From Verrucomicrobiaceae bacterium (GTDB lineage: Bacteria; Verrucomicrobiota; Verrucomicrobiia; Verrucomicrobiales; Verrucomicrobiaceae): a stretch of 61,018 nucleotides of DNA. Below are positions 29,384 to 40,465 of this stretch, one piece after another. Numbering within the stretch: the stretch's first letter is position 1; the number at the start of each line of letters is the position of its first letter. The stretch is from positions 1 to 61,018 of the forward strand of contig JAIBCL010000037.1 in assembly GCA_019694165.1 (NCBI GenBank). Reading direction: 5' to 3'. The notes beneath the pieces are model-generated. The model was not told the origin of the DNA. It worked only from the letters and a program-made list of their open reading frames with translations, and searched no databases. A program made the position numbers and the translations under genes.

Positions 29384-32266
29384 TTGAGAAGATTTCCATA
29401 TTTGCGAGAGCGAGTGATAACAGAATCGCGCCATTCACCTTCGTGCACCCTTGAGGACATCGGAGGCGGCAAATTTCAAAAACTTCGCGATGCCCAACTA
29501 TCAAGCGGAAAGTCTGCGCCCGGTGGCGTTGCGTTGCTGACTGCTACGCTCCTTGGGCTTGCTCCGTGCCACGCCGGAGATAGTGCCGGTGCGGCGGGAG
29601 TTCCGAAGCCGAGCTTGTTCGTCTCCCACCAGAAGCAGGTGAACCTCGTGGCTCTCTCACCGTTCAGCGTGATTGTGTTGGATCCCTCGTGCGCGTTCGA
29701 GAAACGTGTTTTGCCGCCGGACCAACGGGTCCTCGCCAGGATTGATGCCGGCAAAGTGACAGCCGATGACGAAGGCGGGTGGATTCGTGAAATCGAGCAG
29801 CGTTTCGTCGCGCCAGCACTGGCACATGGATTCACTGGTGTGGCTGTTGACGGGTTGACTGAGGCTGCGACGCACAAGGCAATCGCTCTTTTGGAGAAAC
29901 TGCGACGCGAAAGACCGCAGACGGACGTGGTGATGTGCAATCCGCCCCCGTCTATCGATGCCTCCGCTGCGAAGACAAACGGCATTCTGTTCGATGGAGT
30001 GTATTCCGGGCGTAGTGCAGGGAAGCCGGCGGTCGAAGCATATCGTGTCCAGGCCCTGGCGATGGCCGGCGTCCCCGTGTACGTCGTCGAGTTCGCTGCG
30101 GGTGCGAAGCCCGAACAAGCCTCAAGGCTGGCGGAGCGTGTTGCTCTGCTTGGTGCCGTCCCCTTTGTCACGACAGCCGGCTGTGATGGTGCGTCGCTCG
30201 CGCCATTGCGGGATCATTCGCGCCGAGTGTTGGTCGTCTTCGGCTGGGATCCAAAAGAGGCCGAAAAGCCCCCTACTTGGCCGGTGGACACGATGGTCGC
30301 CGATCTGCTCCAGACGCCGCTGGAGTGGTTGGGTTTTGAAGCAGACTACCTCGACATCGGCAAGAAGTCGTTGCCGACGGATCTGGCACCGTACGCCGCA
30401 GTGGTCCTCGACGGTGAGCTGGATGTGCCTCTGGCCCGGGAGACAGAAACAGTACGCTGGCTGGCGTCTGCCAAAGAATCGGGAGTGCCGGTGCTGTTCG
30501 TCGGCGGCATTCCGTTCGCTTCGGACCAAGCGAGACAAATGCTCGCCGCAAAACTCGACCTCAAGGGATCGCTCCGTCCCGTGCCGCAGATCGGCAAAGT
30601 GGCGGTGGCACGCGTCGACAAAACCATCGCTTCTGAGGAGACGGAACTTGTCGCCCGTGTGAACGACTTCACTGACCTCACGGCACCGGACAACTCCCAG
30701 GTCCTTGTCAGCCTCCGCGGTCGCGGCCCCGATGGTGCACTGTTGCATTTCGATCCCGTGTTTCTCACCGAGTGGGGTGGCATGTGGCTGGAACCCTACA
30801 TTGTCTTTCGTGGCTCTGCGGACAACAGCCTCTTCTATGCTGATCCCTACCGAATGCTGGCGGCGTTCTTCTCGAAGCAGGGCACCATCCCGGCACCTGA
30901 TACCACGACGCGCGACGGCCGGCGGCTCTTCTACAGTCACATCGACGGTGATGGGTTTGCCACTCCGTCGGACTTTCGCGGACACCCTCTGTGCGGCGAA
31001 TTGGTGAGGGACCGCGTCCTGAAGGTGTTTCCATTTCCTGTCACCGCCTCGGTGATCGAGGCCGACATGCGTACGCTGGCCGAGGGCCTTGAGGACTCGG
31101 CCCGCGATCGCATCAAGGCCGCTGCACGCTCGATCTTCTCGCTGCCGCACATCGAGGCCGCCTCGCACTCTTTCTCGCATCCGTATCAGTGGGACGCGGA
31201 CGACCCGAACCCCGGGATCTACGACGAGCCAAACATGCCCCTGAAGCCGGCGGCACAGTATTCGAAAATCGACGTAGAGCGCGAAATCCGCGGCTCGGTG
31301 GACTACATCAACCAGAATCTCCTGCCGGATGGCAAGAAGGTGGAACTCATGCTGTGGTCCGGGAATTGCCGTCCTGGAGTGCGCGCACTCCAGGTGTGCC
31401 GCGAACTCGGCATCGAAAACATGAACGGCGGCAACACCATCATCAGCCGCCTTTACCCGGGCATCGCAGGCATCGCGCCGCGGGTGATGCCGTGGGGGGA
31501 CGAGCTGCAGATTCACGCCGCGAACCAGAACGAATTCATGTATGCCAACGGCTGGCAGGGGCCGTTCTACGGCGGCTTTGCGGATGTGATCGACACCTTT
31601 GAGCGCACTGAGACCGGCCGGCGTACGAAGCCGGTGAATGTCTATTACCACTTCTACAGTGCCACGAGCCTCAGCTCGCTCCGGGCGCTGGAAAAAATTC
31701 ACCAGTGGTGCCTAGCGCAGGACATGCACTCCGTCACGGCGCTGCAGTACGCGCGCATCGTCAAGGACGCATGGCGGACTAGAGTGTACGAGGTCGGGCC
31801 GCGGCATTGGTTGCTGGCCAATGAAGGTGATCTCCGCACCTTCCGGCTGCCTGGTTATCTCGGCCGCCCGGACTTGGCACAATGCAGGGGCGTGACCGGC
31901 TGGACGGAGCACCACGACTCCATTTACATCCACACGCGCGGCCAGCCGGTGACGGAGCTTGTGTTGGTGGACGAGCCGTCTGGTCCGGTCACGGCGAAGA
32001 CCGCGCGGCTGCGGCTGGCTTCATGCACGGCGGAGATCCGCTTCAGCGAGTTCGATTCGCTCAAGGTGGCATTCAGCGTGCGTGACCTGCGGCCCGTGAC
32101 CGCTGAGTTTGCCGGCTTGCAGCCGAAGGCGGTGTGCGAAGTCACCATCAATGCCGCCGCCAGCCGTGCCACCGCTGATCCGGCGGGACACTTGAAACTC
32201 TCACTTCCGCCCTCGGCCGAAGTCATCCTTGATGCCACCCGCTCCCGATATGCATCCCTACGCTGA
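29384..32266 (+). CDS. pelA: PelA-like periplasmic polysaccharide deacetylase/hydrolase
   Basis: 960 residues, close to Pseudomonas PelA (948). Residues about 75-260 form a GH114-like barrel (TGVAVDGLTEAATHK, VYVVEFAAGAKPEQ). A middle domain follows (LVVFGWDPKEAEKPP). The deacetylase domain begins RRLFYSHIDGDGFATP, with the metal/catalytic Asp pair at DGDG (521-524) and the HSFSH histidines at 595-599. LWSGNCRPGVRALQV, NMNGGNTIISRLYP and NQNEFMYANGWQGPFYGGF are strongly PelA-like. In Pel secretion PelA partly deacetylates, and can cut, the GalNAc/GlcNAc-type polymer in the periplasm. The start is uncertain: the frame opens with TTG (29384) and the apparent signal sequence (GVALLTATLLGLAPCHA) begins about 47 residues in; a GTG at 29414 is an alternative. 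It overlaps the next gene by about 35 bp. Confidence 0.85.
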   Translation: MRRFPYLRERVITESRHSPSCTLEDIGGGKFQKLRDAQLSSGKSAPGGVALLTATLLGLAPCHAGDSAGAAGVPKPSLFVSHQKQVNLVALSPFSVIVLDPSCAFEKRVLPPDQRVLARIDAGKVTADDEGGWIREIEQRFVAPALAHGFTGVAVDGLTEAATHKAIALLEKLRRERPQTDVVMCNPPPSIDASAAKTNGILFDGVYSGRSAGKPAVEAYRVQALAMAGVPVYVVEFAAGAKPEQASRLAERVALLGAVPFVTTAGCDGASLAPLRDHSRRVLVVFGWDPKEAEKPPTWPVDTMVADLLQTPLEWLGFEADYLDIGKKSLPTDLAPYAAVVLDGELDVPLARETETVRWLASAKESGVPVLFVGGIPFASDQARQMLAAKLDLKGSLRPVPQIGKVAVARVDKTIASEETELVARVNDFTDLTAPDNSQVLVSLRGRGPDGALLHFDPVFLTEWGGMWLEPYIVFRGSADNSLFYADPYRMLAAFFSKQGTIPAPDTTTRDGRRLFYSHIDGDGFATPSDFRGHPLCGELVRDRVLKVFPFPVTASVIEADMRTLAEGLEDSARDRIKAAARSIFSLPHIEAASHSFSHPYQWDADDPNPGIYDEPNMPLKPAAQYSKIDVEREIRGSVDYINQNLLPDGKKVELMLWSGNCRPGVRALQVCRELGIENMNGGNTIISRLYPGIAGIAPRVMPWGDELQIHAANQNEFMYANGWQGPFYGGFADVIDTFERTETGRRTKPVNVYYHFYSATSLSSLRALEKIHQWCLAQDMHSVTALQYARIVKDAWRTRVYEVGPRHWLLANEGDLRTFRLPGYLGRPDLAQCRGVTGWTEHHDSIYIHTRGQPVTELVLVDEPSGPVTAKTARLRLASCTAEIRFSEFDSLKVAFSVRDLRPVTAEFAGLQPKAVCEVTINAAASRATADPAGHLKLSLPPSAEVILDATRSRYASLR

Positions 32267-34457
32267 AGATTTCCACCCGCGCGTCTTTCCCTTGCGCACC
32301 GTGCTGGCGCTGCTCGTCGGCAGCATCGGTGCGTCTTACTGGCTGGTGCCGAGGCAGGACCAGCTCGTGGAGCGCCTCTTTCTCGACAAACAGTACACGC
32401 GCATGGCCGAGTACCTGCGCAGCGGACTGGTGGACAAGACCTCGTTCAAGGCTGCGGATATCCGGAATCTCTCTGCCGACCAGCTCACGTTGCTGTCCAA
32501 TCTGCTCCGCCTCACACCGCGCGAGCAGTTGAACATGATCTTCTCGCGCGACCGTCTGCCGCAGTACAATCTCATCGTCCACGGCGTGGCGATGGCGGCC
32601 ATGCGTTACGTCGACGTCATCCCGCCGGCCGAAGCCTGGCGGCTCGTGCAGCCGCACCTCTCGCGCATCGGCGGGCGGCAGCAGGAGGAGATATGCCAGC
32701 TTCTCGCCGCGAATTCGCTCGCGCTCGGGCAGCAGGCCCAGGCTGCCACCATCCTCGCCCATGCAGCACGGCTCCCGGACTCCGGCTGGATCGTATGCCG
32801 GAACATGGCGTTGGCCTACCGCTGGTCCGCGCAGACGCAGAAAGGCACGCAGCAGCTCTCCGCCTGGATCAAGTCGCATCGGAAGTCGGCTGCCGCATCC
32901 GATCTCAAACAGGCGCGCTCGCTCGGCCGCGAAATGGCGCTCGAGGCCGGTTCGCCTGCAATCGCGCTCGATTTCTGCATCGATGAGATGAGCGCACTCG
33001 GCTCTGCTGATTCCATCCCCGCGGAGACCATCAAGGCGGCGTACGATCTCTCCCTCCAGTGCGGCCGCACCCGCGATGTCATCCCCTGGCTCCAGCGCTA
33101 TGTGGACACGATGCCCGAGTCCACCATCGACTGGAAGGATCTCCAGCGGAAGGCCGCCAAGGATCCTGGATCCGTGGAAGAGTTCCGCCACTGGTCCGGC
33201 CTGCTGGCCCAGTTCTGTGATTGGAACTCCGACTTCGAGCGCTCCTACGATCAGCACTTCCGCCTCGCCGCGGCGGGCTCGCTCGAGTCGTTGGACCGCT
33301 GCATCGCGCTCACTGATTTCCTCGGCTGCGATCAAGAGACGGCCGACCTGCTCGGGACACTCAAGCCCTTCACTACGAGGCCTGCCACCCAGATGGTGCT
33401 GGCCCGGCTGCTCGCATCCCTCGGCCGCGACGAGGATGCAAAGTCGCTCTACGACCAATGGCTCGCCGCGCATCCCGACGATGCTGCGGCGCGCTATGAG
33501 CACGCCTGCCTGCTTGAGGACATGGGCGACGAGGAAGCGTCGTTGCAGGCCCTTGCCGAGTTCGTGCGCCGCTTCCCGAAGGACACCGCCGGTGTGAAGA
33601 AGCTGGCCGAGGCCCGCATCCGTGCGGGTCAATACGGGGAAGCCGTGGCGCTCTACGCTGCACTGGATTCCACCGATCACGATCCGCAGACGCTTGAGAA
33701 CTACGCCATGCTTGCCGAGTCGCTTGACGATCACGTTCAGCTCCACCGCGCGCTCGCGCTGACGGTGCGGTCGCAGAAAAACCCTACCGTGGAGAGCTTC
33801 CTCGACCTCGCCGAGGCAGCCGCATATCTCGACGATCCGAAGATTCAAACCGAGGGCCTTGAGGAGGCCATCCGGCGGATTCCCGAGAGCGCGCTGCTGC
33901 GCATCGCGCTGGCCAACGCGTGTATCCGCGCGGATGACTTTGAACGCGCCGTCGCCACGCTCACCTCCGCGCCGGTGCTGCGCGAGAATCTTGAGGCCGT
34001 CGCCCTCTGCCTCTCGCTCGCCTCGGACGTGCGTGATCCCACGCGCATCCTGGACTTCATCGGCGTCGGTGTGGAAAAGCGGCTTGCGCTGCCCGTCTCC
34101 TCGCGTCTGGACCTTGCCGTGCTCTACCGCGTCTGCGGTGAGGCGCGGCGCTCGGATGACGTCTTCGCCACCGTGCCCGAGACGCCGGAGCACCAGGCCG
34201 TCATCGCCCAGGCCCGGTTTGAGGTGGGCGACTACGAGGACGCCGCCCGCCTCATGAACGCACACATGGCCGGGCACCCGCGTGCCGCCGCGTCCGACTG
34301 GATCTTCCTCGGCGACGTGTACGAGGCGCTCGGCCGTTCCGACGACGCGAAGCGCGCCTACGATTACTCCCTGGCGCTCCTCACCGCCGATCTCCCCGAC
34401 ACTGCTTTCCTTCCCGAGACCTCCGGGCCTGCAAGCCCCGCCACGGCAAAACCCTGA
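32232..34457 (+). CDS. Membrane-anchored TPR protein, Pel-locus (PelB N-terminal part or PelE-like)
   Basis: 741 residues from the ATG at 32232; an ATG at 32250 (MHPYAED) is also possible. One transmembrane helix (about 22-42, RTVLALLVGSIGASYWLVP) is followed by an all-helical array of TPR-like repeats to the end, for example MVLARLLASLGRDEDAKSLY, YEHACLLEDMGDEEASLQAL and DWIFLGDVYEALGRSDDAKR. There is no barrel. In Pseudomonas one long PelB carries TPRs plus the barrel, and PelE is a shorter inner-membrane TPR protein. Here the scaffold seems to be split between this protein and the next one. It overlaps pelA and is 21 bp before the barrel gene, so the three are one operon. A PelE-like role is the alternative. 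Confidence 0.75.
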   Translation: MPPAPDMHPYAEDFHPRVFPLRTVLALLVGSIGASYWLVPRQDQLVERLFLDKQYTRMAEYLRSGLVDKTSFKAADIRNLSADQLTLLSNLLRLTPREQLNMIFSRDRLPQYNLIVHGVAMAAMRYVDVIPPAEAWRLVQPHLSRIGGRQQEEICQLLAANSLALGQQAQAATILAHAARLPDSGWIVCRNMALAYRWSAQTQKGTQQLSAWIKSHRKSAAASDLKQARSLGREMALEAGSPAIALDFCIDEMSALGSADSIPAETIKAAYDLSLQCGRTRDVIPWLQRYVDTMPESTIDWKDLQRKAAKDPGSVEEFRHWSGLLAQFCDWNSDFERSYDQHFRLAAAGSLESLDRCIALTDFLGCDQETADLLGTLKPFTTRPATQMVLARLLASLGRDEDAKSLYDQWLAAHPDDAAARYEHACLLEDMGDEEASLQALAEFVRRFPKDTAGVKKLAEARIRAGQYGEAVALYAALDSTDHDPQTLENYAMLAESLDDHVQLHRALALTVRSQKNPTVESFLDLAEAAAYLDDPKIQTEGLEEAIRRIPESALLRIALANACIRADDFERAVATLTSAPVLRENLEAVALCLSLASDVRDPTRILDFIGVGVEKRLALPVSSRLDLAVLYRVCGEARRSDDVFATVPETPEHQAVIAQARFEVGDYEDAARLMNAHMAGHPRAAASDWIFLGDVYEALGRSDDAKRAYDYSLALLTADLPDTAFLPETSGPASPATAKP

Positions 34458-34478
34458 TCCTTCCCACCCACTCCGAGT

Positions 34479-37220
34479 ATGAAAACGTCACTCCGCCTCA
34501 TGCCGCTCGCACTGGCCGCCTCCTTCATGGCTGCACCCGCGCAGCAGCCGCACGTCGGACAATCCGCCGTGCCCTCCGTCACCAACAAGGGGAAGGGCGA
34601 TGCAGCCGAGGAGGAAGTGCAAAAGCCCGTGCCCTTCTCCGATCAGGAGCGCCGCGTGCTGCACTCCTCAGTCACGCTGCCCATCGAGCGGCTCGAGGAC
34701 CTTCTCGTCGTGTATGAAAAGCTCGACAACACTGCCATGATCGACGCCATCGCGCGCGTCATCCTCAAGCGTGATCCAGGCAACGCCGAGGCTCTCCGTG
34801 CGCGCGGCCTCGTCGAGCCCGAGCAGGAGACCCGCCGAGTGGGCTATCTTGAGGATCTCGCCAAACAGGTCCTCTCCGGAAAAAGGGTCGATGATCCGGA
34901 CTCCGTCGCCATCCAGGCAAACGCGCTCACCGCCGATGGCCGTGCCGACGCCGCCATCAAGCTGCTCGAGACCCTGCGCGCCAACCAGTTCTCCGGGAAA
35001 CCCTTCCCCTACCTCGACGATCTCGGCTACGCTTTCAGCGAGGCGGGCCGCTTTGCCGAAGCCATCGCCGCTTACGAAAAGGTCGTCACCGAGGCCGGTC
35101 AGTCCTCCGAGTCCCGCGCTGAGGCGCAGAAAATCCTGCCCTCGCTCCGGGTGCGCAAGCATCTCGACGGTCTCAAGAAGCAGGCCGGTGGCGACATGGT
35201 CAAGCTCGTCACCCTCTCAGAAAAGGCGTGGCGCGAATCGCCAGATGACTACGACGTCACCGTCTTCCGCATCGAGACCCTCGACCGTGCGCATCGCTAC
35301 GACGAAGCCGTGTCCATGCTGCTCGGCATGAAGAAGAAAGCCGGCGTCGCCGCCGACAAGTGGCCCTGGCAGCCCACGCTGGCCTACGCCTACTTCGGCG
35401 CCCGCCGCCACGAAGAGGCCATCGCCGCCTTCCGTGAGATTCAAAAATCCGATGCGTTCGATCCCGCCACCCGCATCGAGGCTGAGAGCATGATCTTGGA
35501 AATCCGCGTCGGCCGCGAGATCGAACTCGGCATGGCCGCCATGAAACACGGCGACATGGCCGGGGCACGCGCCGTCCTCGAGAAGCTGCAGCGTGACTAC
35601 GCCCAGCACCCTGACACGCTCGGCTACCATGCCATTTTCCTCGCGAAGTCCGGCCACCCGCAGGAGGCCATCACTCTTCTCATGGCGAAGAAGCACGAGG
35701 TGCAGGCCGCGCATCTGCCCTTCACCCAGCAGGACGCACTGGCCGATGTGTACCTCGAGATGAAGGACTTCCGCTCCGCCGCCGCCGCCACGCGCGAGAT
35801 CCTGGATGATCCGCTCTACGACCAGGAGATGAAGGACGAGGCCGCGAAGAAGCTCCATGAAATTGCCGTCGCCCAGACGCTCGAACTTGGCTACGCCGCC
35901 CTGCAATACGGCTACCGCAAGGATGCCAAAGGCGTGCTGCTGCAATTGCAGCGTTTCGCCCCCGACGATCTCGAAGTGAAAGTCTTCGCGGCCGAGGTCG
36001 CGCTCGCCTACAACAAGGCCGCGCAGGCGCGCGACGATCTGGTCGCGCTGAAGCGGGCCAATCCAATCGGCCCCTTCCCGGGCCAGGAGGCGCTCGGCTC
36101 CGCACACTTCCGCACGGGCGACTGGGACGCCTCCTTCTCAAGCTACCGTGAGATTCTCGACCAGCCCGGCTATGAAGCGGACGATGTGATCGAGGCCAAA
36201 AAGCAGCTCCGCGAGCTGCGCCAGCTCATCCGGCCCTCCGCCACGCTCAATCTCGACTACGCCAACGAAAGCGAGGGCGACGTGCTCCAGACGCAGGCCA
36301 CTTTCTCCACCGGCTGGTGGAATGACTGGCGCGTCATCGCCTTCGCGCACGAAGACTGGATCAAGCTCTCCAGCGGCGGCTACTTCGAGGACACCGACAC
36401 CACGCGCTTCGACGCCGGCGTCACCGTGCAGAGAAAATTCCGCGGCGGCTACTTCGCCGAGGCCACCGTCGGCGGGGCGGACAGCGGCGTCATGTATGGC
36501 GCGCGCGTCGGCAAGTTTGCCAATCAGGCCGTCGGCTGGTCGCTTGGTTACATGGCGAACCAGCGCTCCACGGAGAGCCCCGGCCTCCAGGCGCTCGACG
36601 GCCGTGAGGACCGGGTCGATTTCAAAATCGCCGGTCCGCTCAGCGATCGCTGGGTGATGGACTTCGAGGCGGCATATCAATGGGTCCGCGTCGGAGGCGA
36701 CCGGCTCGGCCAGGGGTACTTCTTCAACGGCTCGCTCGACTACATCATCCAGACGGAGACGAAAAAGCGCCCCGAGATCGACCTCGGCTATTTTGGCGAG
36801 TACCACCGCTTCAGCTCGGCAGGCACCGTGCCGCCGTCCATCACCAAGGAAATCCGCCGCGCCGTCATTCCCACCGAGGAAGTGCGCTCCGCGCTCGCCT
36901 CCACGGAGGAGGTGCGCCGCGCTCTCGACGGCAGCTTTGGCCGCGAGGTGCTCGACTCCCTCGTCGATCCCGAGTCAAACCGCCACGGCATCCGTCTCAC
37001 GGTGAAGAAGCACTTCGGTGCCGACTGGTCCGGCTTCGTGCAGGTCGGCGGCTACTACGCCTTCGACGACAAGAGCCTCGACTACACCGCCTCCGCCGGC
37101 CTTGAGTACTATCTGAGTGATGACGCGCTCATCTACGCCGAGCTGCGCTATGACTCGAACGGCCGCTCCACCAGCGGCGGCGTCATTGAAGCCAACCTCG
37201 GTGCGCTCGTGACTTTCTGA
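34479..37220 (+). CDS. pelB: PelB-like outer membrane protein with TPRs and C-terminal beta-barrel
   Basis: 913 residues. A signal peptide lies at 1-22 (LMPLALAASFMAAPAQ). Residues about 50-575 are TPR-like helices (ALGSAHFRTGDWDASFSSYR, WQPTLAYAYFGARRHEEAIA). From about 585 alternating strands begin (LNLDYANESEGDVLQTQATF; FDFEAAYQW-like segments; DDALIYAELRYDSNG) and the protein ends in Phe (GALVTF), the usual terminal signal for barrel assembly by BAM. TPR-then-barrel order is that of PelB, the outer-membrane Pel export channel whose TPRs guide PelA. A short duplicated motif (PTEEVRSALASTEEVRRAL) sits in a periplasmic or loop region of the barrel. No pelC, D, E, F or G is in the window, so the synthase genes must lie elsewhere or be absent. 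Confidence 0.72.
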   Translation: MKTSLRLMPLALAASFMAAPAQQPHVGQSAVPSVTNKGKGDAAEEEVQKPVPFSDQERRVLHSSVTLPIERLEDLLVVYEKLDNTAMIDAIARVILKRDPGNAEALRARGLVEPEQETRRVGYLEDLAKQVLSGKRVDDPDSVAIQANALTADGRADAAIKLLETLRANQFSGKPFPYLDDLGYAFSEAGRFAEAIAAYEKVVTEAGQSSESRAEAQKILPSLRVRKHLDGLKKQAGGDMVKLVTLSEKAWRESPDDYDVTVFRIETLDRAHRYDEAVSMLLGMKKKAGVAADKWPWQPTLAYAYFGARRHEEAIAAFREIQKSDAFDPATRIEAESMILEIRVGREIELGMAAMKHGDMAGARAVLEKLQRDYAQHPDTLGYHAIFLAKSGHPQEAITLLMAKKHEVQAAHLPFTQQDALADVYLEMKDFRSAAAATREILDDPLYDQEMKDEAAKKLHEIAVAQTLELGYAALQYGYRKDAKGVLLQLQRFAPDDLEVKVFAAEVALAYNKAAQARDDLVALKRANPIGPFPGQEALGSAHFRTGDWDASFSSYREILDQPGYEADDVIEAKKQLRELRQLIRPSATLNLDYANESEGDVLQTQATFSTGWWNDWRVIAFAHEDWIKLSSGGYFEDTDTTRFDAGVTVQRKFRGGYFAEATVGGADSGVMYGARVGKFANQAVGWSLGYMANQRSTESPGLQALDGREDRVDFKIAGPLSDRWVMDFEAAYQWVRVGGDRLGQGYFFNGSLDYIIQTETKKRPEIDLGYFGEYHRFSSAGTVPPSITKEIRRAVIPTEEVRSALASTEEVRRALDGSFGREVLDSLVDPESNRHGIRLTVKKHFGADWSGFVQVGGYYAFDDKSLDYTASAGLEYYLSDDALIYAELRYDSNGRSTSGGVIEANLGALVTF

Positions 37221-37221
37221 T

Positions 37222-37320
37222 CCGCATCTCCCGCCGGCTGGCCGCCGGGTCCCACACCCGCTGATGCTGAGGATGCGGAGACCACACGCTTCGCCGGATG
37301 CGTGAGCCGGTGGTTTCAAT
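37222..37320 (+). terminator. Hairpin cluster after the pel genes
   Basis: CCGCATC (37222-37228) pairs with GATGCGG (37272-37278) around an inner GC hairpin (CCCG...CGGG with a CTGG loop). A second hairpin, CACGC...GCGTG within ACCAC...GTGGT, ends near 37313 and is followed by TTTC. It lies within 100 bp of the pelB-like stop and before ligA. It is plausible as a transcription end, but no long T tract is present. Confidence 0.4.
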
Positions 37321-37369
37321 ACCACTCTCTCATTCGACAGCTCGAACGTGGCGACTAGAGTCGGGTGCC

Positions 37370-39379
37370 ATGAGCGTCACTCACTCCGACCACACCACCG
37401 CTGCAAAGCGCGCCACGTTCCTTCGCACGGAACTCGAACGGCACAACCGGCTGTATTACATCGAGGCGAAGCCGGAGATCAGCGACCGGCAGTTCGACGA
37501 GCTGCTGCGCGAGCTACAGGACATCGAGGCACGCTTTCCCGATCTCGTCACGCCAGACTCGCCCACGCAGCGTGTCGGCGGCGCGCCGCTCGAGGGCTTT
37601 GCACAGATTCGCCACGCGGTGCCGATGATGAGCCTCGACAACACCTACTCGGAGGAGGAACTCGCAGCCTTCTACCAGAGGCTGGTGAAGGGACTGGGCC
37701 GCGAGCACATCGACTGCACGCTGGAGCCGAAGATCGACGGCGTGGCGGTGACCATCCGCTACGAAGACGGCCTGCTCAAACACGCCGCCACCCGTGGCGA
37801 CGGCCAGATGGGCGACGATGTGACCGTGAACATGAAGACCGTCAAGACGCTGCCGCTGCGCCTGCCTGAAAACGTGCCGCAGACCTTCGAGGTGCGCGGC
37901 GAGGTGTTCATGCCGAAGAAGGGCTTTGCGAAGATGAACGATGAGCGCGAGGAAGCCGGCGAGCCACGCTTTGCCAATCCGCGCAACGCCACCGCCGGCA
38001 CGCTCAAACAGCTCGACCCGCGCATCGTCGCCACCCGTCCGCTCGACGTCATCCTCTACGGTGTGGCCGATGCGGAGGAAGCGCGGGTGAAGTCGCAGCA
38101 CGAGGTCTTCGCGCTCATGAAGCGCGCCGGGCTGCGCACCGCCGATCACGTCTGGCGCTGCCGCTCCGCCGACGATCTCGTGAAGGCCATTCGCGAACTC
38201 GACGAGAAAAGAAGATCGCTGCCTTATGAGACCGACGGCGCGGTGATCAAGGTGGATTCCTTCGACGACCAGCGCGAACTCGGCGTCACGAGCAAGGCTC
38301 CGCGCTGGGCCATCGCCTACAAATACCAGCCCGAGCAGGCGGAGACGAAGCTGCTGGCCGTCGATATCCAAGTCGGCCGCACCGGCGCGCTCACGCCCGT
38401 CGCGCGGCTTGAGCCGGTTTTCCTGAGCGGCTCCACCGTCAGCAACGCCACGCTGCACAACTTCGAGGAGATCGAGCGCAAGGACATCCGCGTCGGCGAT
38501 CACGTCATCATCGAAAAGGCCGGAGAGGTCATCCCCGCCGTGGTGAGCGTGAACAAGGACAGGCGCGGCGGTCAGGAGCATCGCGTTCACGCGCCCGACA
38601 AGTGCCCGGTGTGCCATGCTCCCGTATCTCGGGATGAGGAACTCGTCGTCATCCGCTGCCCGAACCCGCGCTGCCCCGAGCAGGTGAAGCGGCGCATCGA
38701 GCACTTCGTGCATCGCGGCGCGATGGACATCCGCGGTCTCGGTGAATCCGTCGTCGCGCAGCTCGTCGATCACAAGCTCGTGAGCGATCCCGCCGACTTG
38801 TATGACCTGAACGAGCTGCTCCTCGCGCGGCTTGAGCGCCAGGGCGCGAAGAGCATCGACAATCTGCTCAACGCCATCGCCGGGAGCAAAACCCAGCCGC
38901 CGTGGAGGCTCGTCTTCGGCCTCGGCATTCTGCACGTCGGGGCGTCGTCGGCACGCACGCTGCTGGAGCACTTCAGTTCCATCGACAAGCTCGCCGAGGC
39001 TTCCGTGGAGGATCTCACGCAGTGCCCCGACATCGGCGGCACCGTCGCGCCGAGCATCCACGGCTGGTTCCGTGATGCGCACAACCAGGAGCTTCTCGCC
39101 CGTCTGAAGGCCGCCGGACTCACCTTTGCCCAGCGTGAAACCGAACTGGCTTCCGACAAACTCGCCGGCACCACCTGGGTGATCACCGGCACGCTGAGCA
39201 GGCCGCGCGACGAAATCGCCGACCGCATCCGCGCCAACGGCGGCAAGGTCTCCGGCAGTGTGAGCGCGAAGACGACTTATCTGCTCGCCGGCGAAGAAGC
39301 CGGCTCAAAGCTGGACAAGGCCGCAAAGCTTGGCGTGCAGGTGATCGACGAGGCGGCGTTCAACGCCATGCTGGGGTGA
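37370..39379 (+). CDS. ligA: NAD-dependent DNA ligase
   Basis: It seals nicks in DNA using NAD. 669 residues from the ATG at 37370 (the open frame reaches 37298, but the family begins with a short Ia domain just after this ATG: RTELERHNRLYYIEAKPEIS). The adenylated lysine is in LEPKIDGVAVTIRY. The OB-fold and a four-cysteine zinc finger (DKCPVCHAP, IRCPNPRCPEQ) follow, then HhH repeats and a BRCT domain (TWVITGTLSRPRDEIADRI). All domains are present and in the usual order, so it is a complete bacterial ligase. It is transcribed alone after the pel block and converges on the methyltransferase operon with a 15-bp gap. Confidence 0.97.
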   Translation: MSVTHSDHTTAAKRATFLRTELERHNRLYYIEAKPEISDRQFDELLRELQDIEARFPDLVTPDSPTQRVGGAPLEGFAQIRHAVPMMSLDNTYSEEELAAFYQRLVKGLGREHIDCTLEPKIDGVAVTIRYEDGLLKHAATRGDGQMGDDVTVNMKTVKTLPLRLPENVPQTFEVRGEVFMPKKGFAKMNDEREEAGEPRFANPRNATAGTLKQLDPRIVATRPLDVILYGVADAEEARVKSQHEVFALMKRAGLRTADHVWRCRSADDLVKAIRELDEKRRSLPYETDGAVIKVDSFDDQRELGVTSKAPRWAIAYKYQPEQAETKLLAVDIQVGRTGALTPVARLEPVFLSGSTVSNATLHNFEEIERKDIRVGDHVIIEKAGEVIPAVVSVNKDRRGGQEHRVHAPDKCPVCHAPVSRDEELVVIRCPNPRCPEQVKRRIEHFVHRGAMDIRGLGESVVAQLVDHKLVSDPADLYDLNELLLARLERQGAKSIDNLLNAIAGSKTQPPWRLVFGLGILHVGASSARTLLEHFSSIDKLAEASVEDLTQCPDIGGTVAPSIHGWFRDAHNQELLARLKAAGLTFAQRETELASDKLAGTTWVITGTLSRPRDEIADRIRANGGKVSGSVSAKTTYLLAGEEAGSKLDKAAKLGVQVIDEAAFNAMLG

Positions 39380-39394
39380 CTGTGAAGCCGGCGC

Positions 39395-40405
<1,011 letters not shown>

Positions 40406-40465
40406 GCCGGGACAAGAATCACGTCCGCCGCGAATGTGCAAGCTCTAGGAGCCGTGTGCGGCGGC

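Noticed and set aside
29214..29504. 96-codon minus-strand frame before the pel genes
   Set aside because: It spans the presumed promoter and structured leader, has no start context or domain, and no homology I can recall.
32223..34277. 684-codon minus-strand frame over the Pel TPR gene
   Set aside because: Antisense shadow of a TPR protein with membrane anchor; no motif or plausible context.
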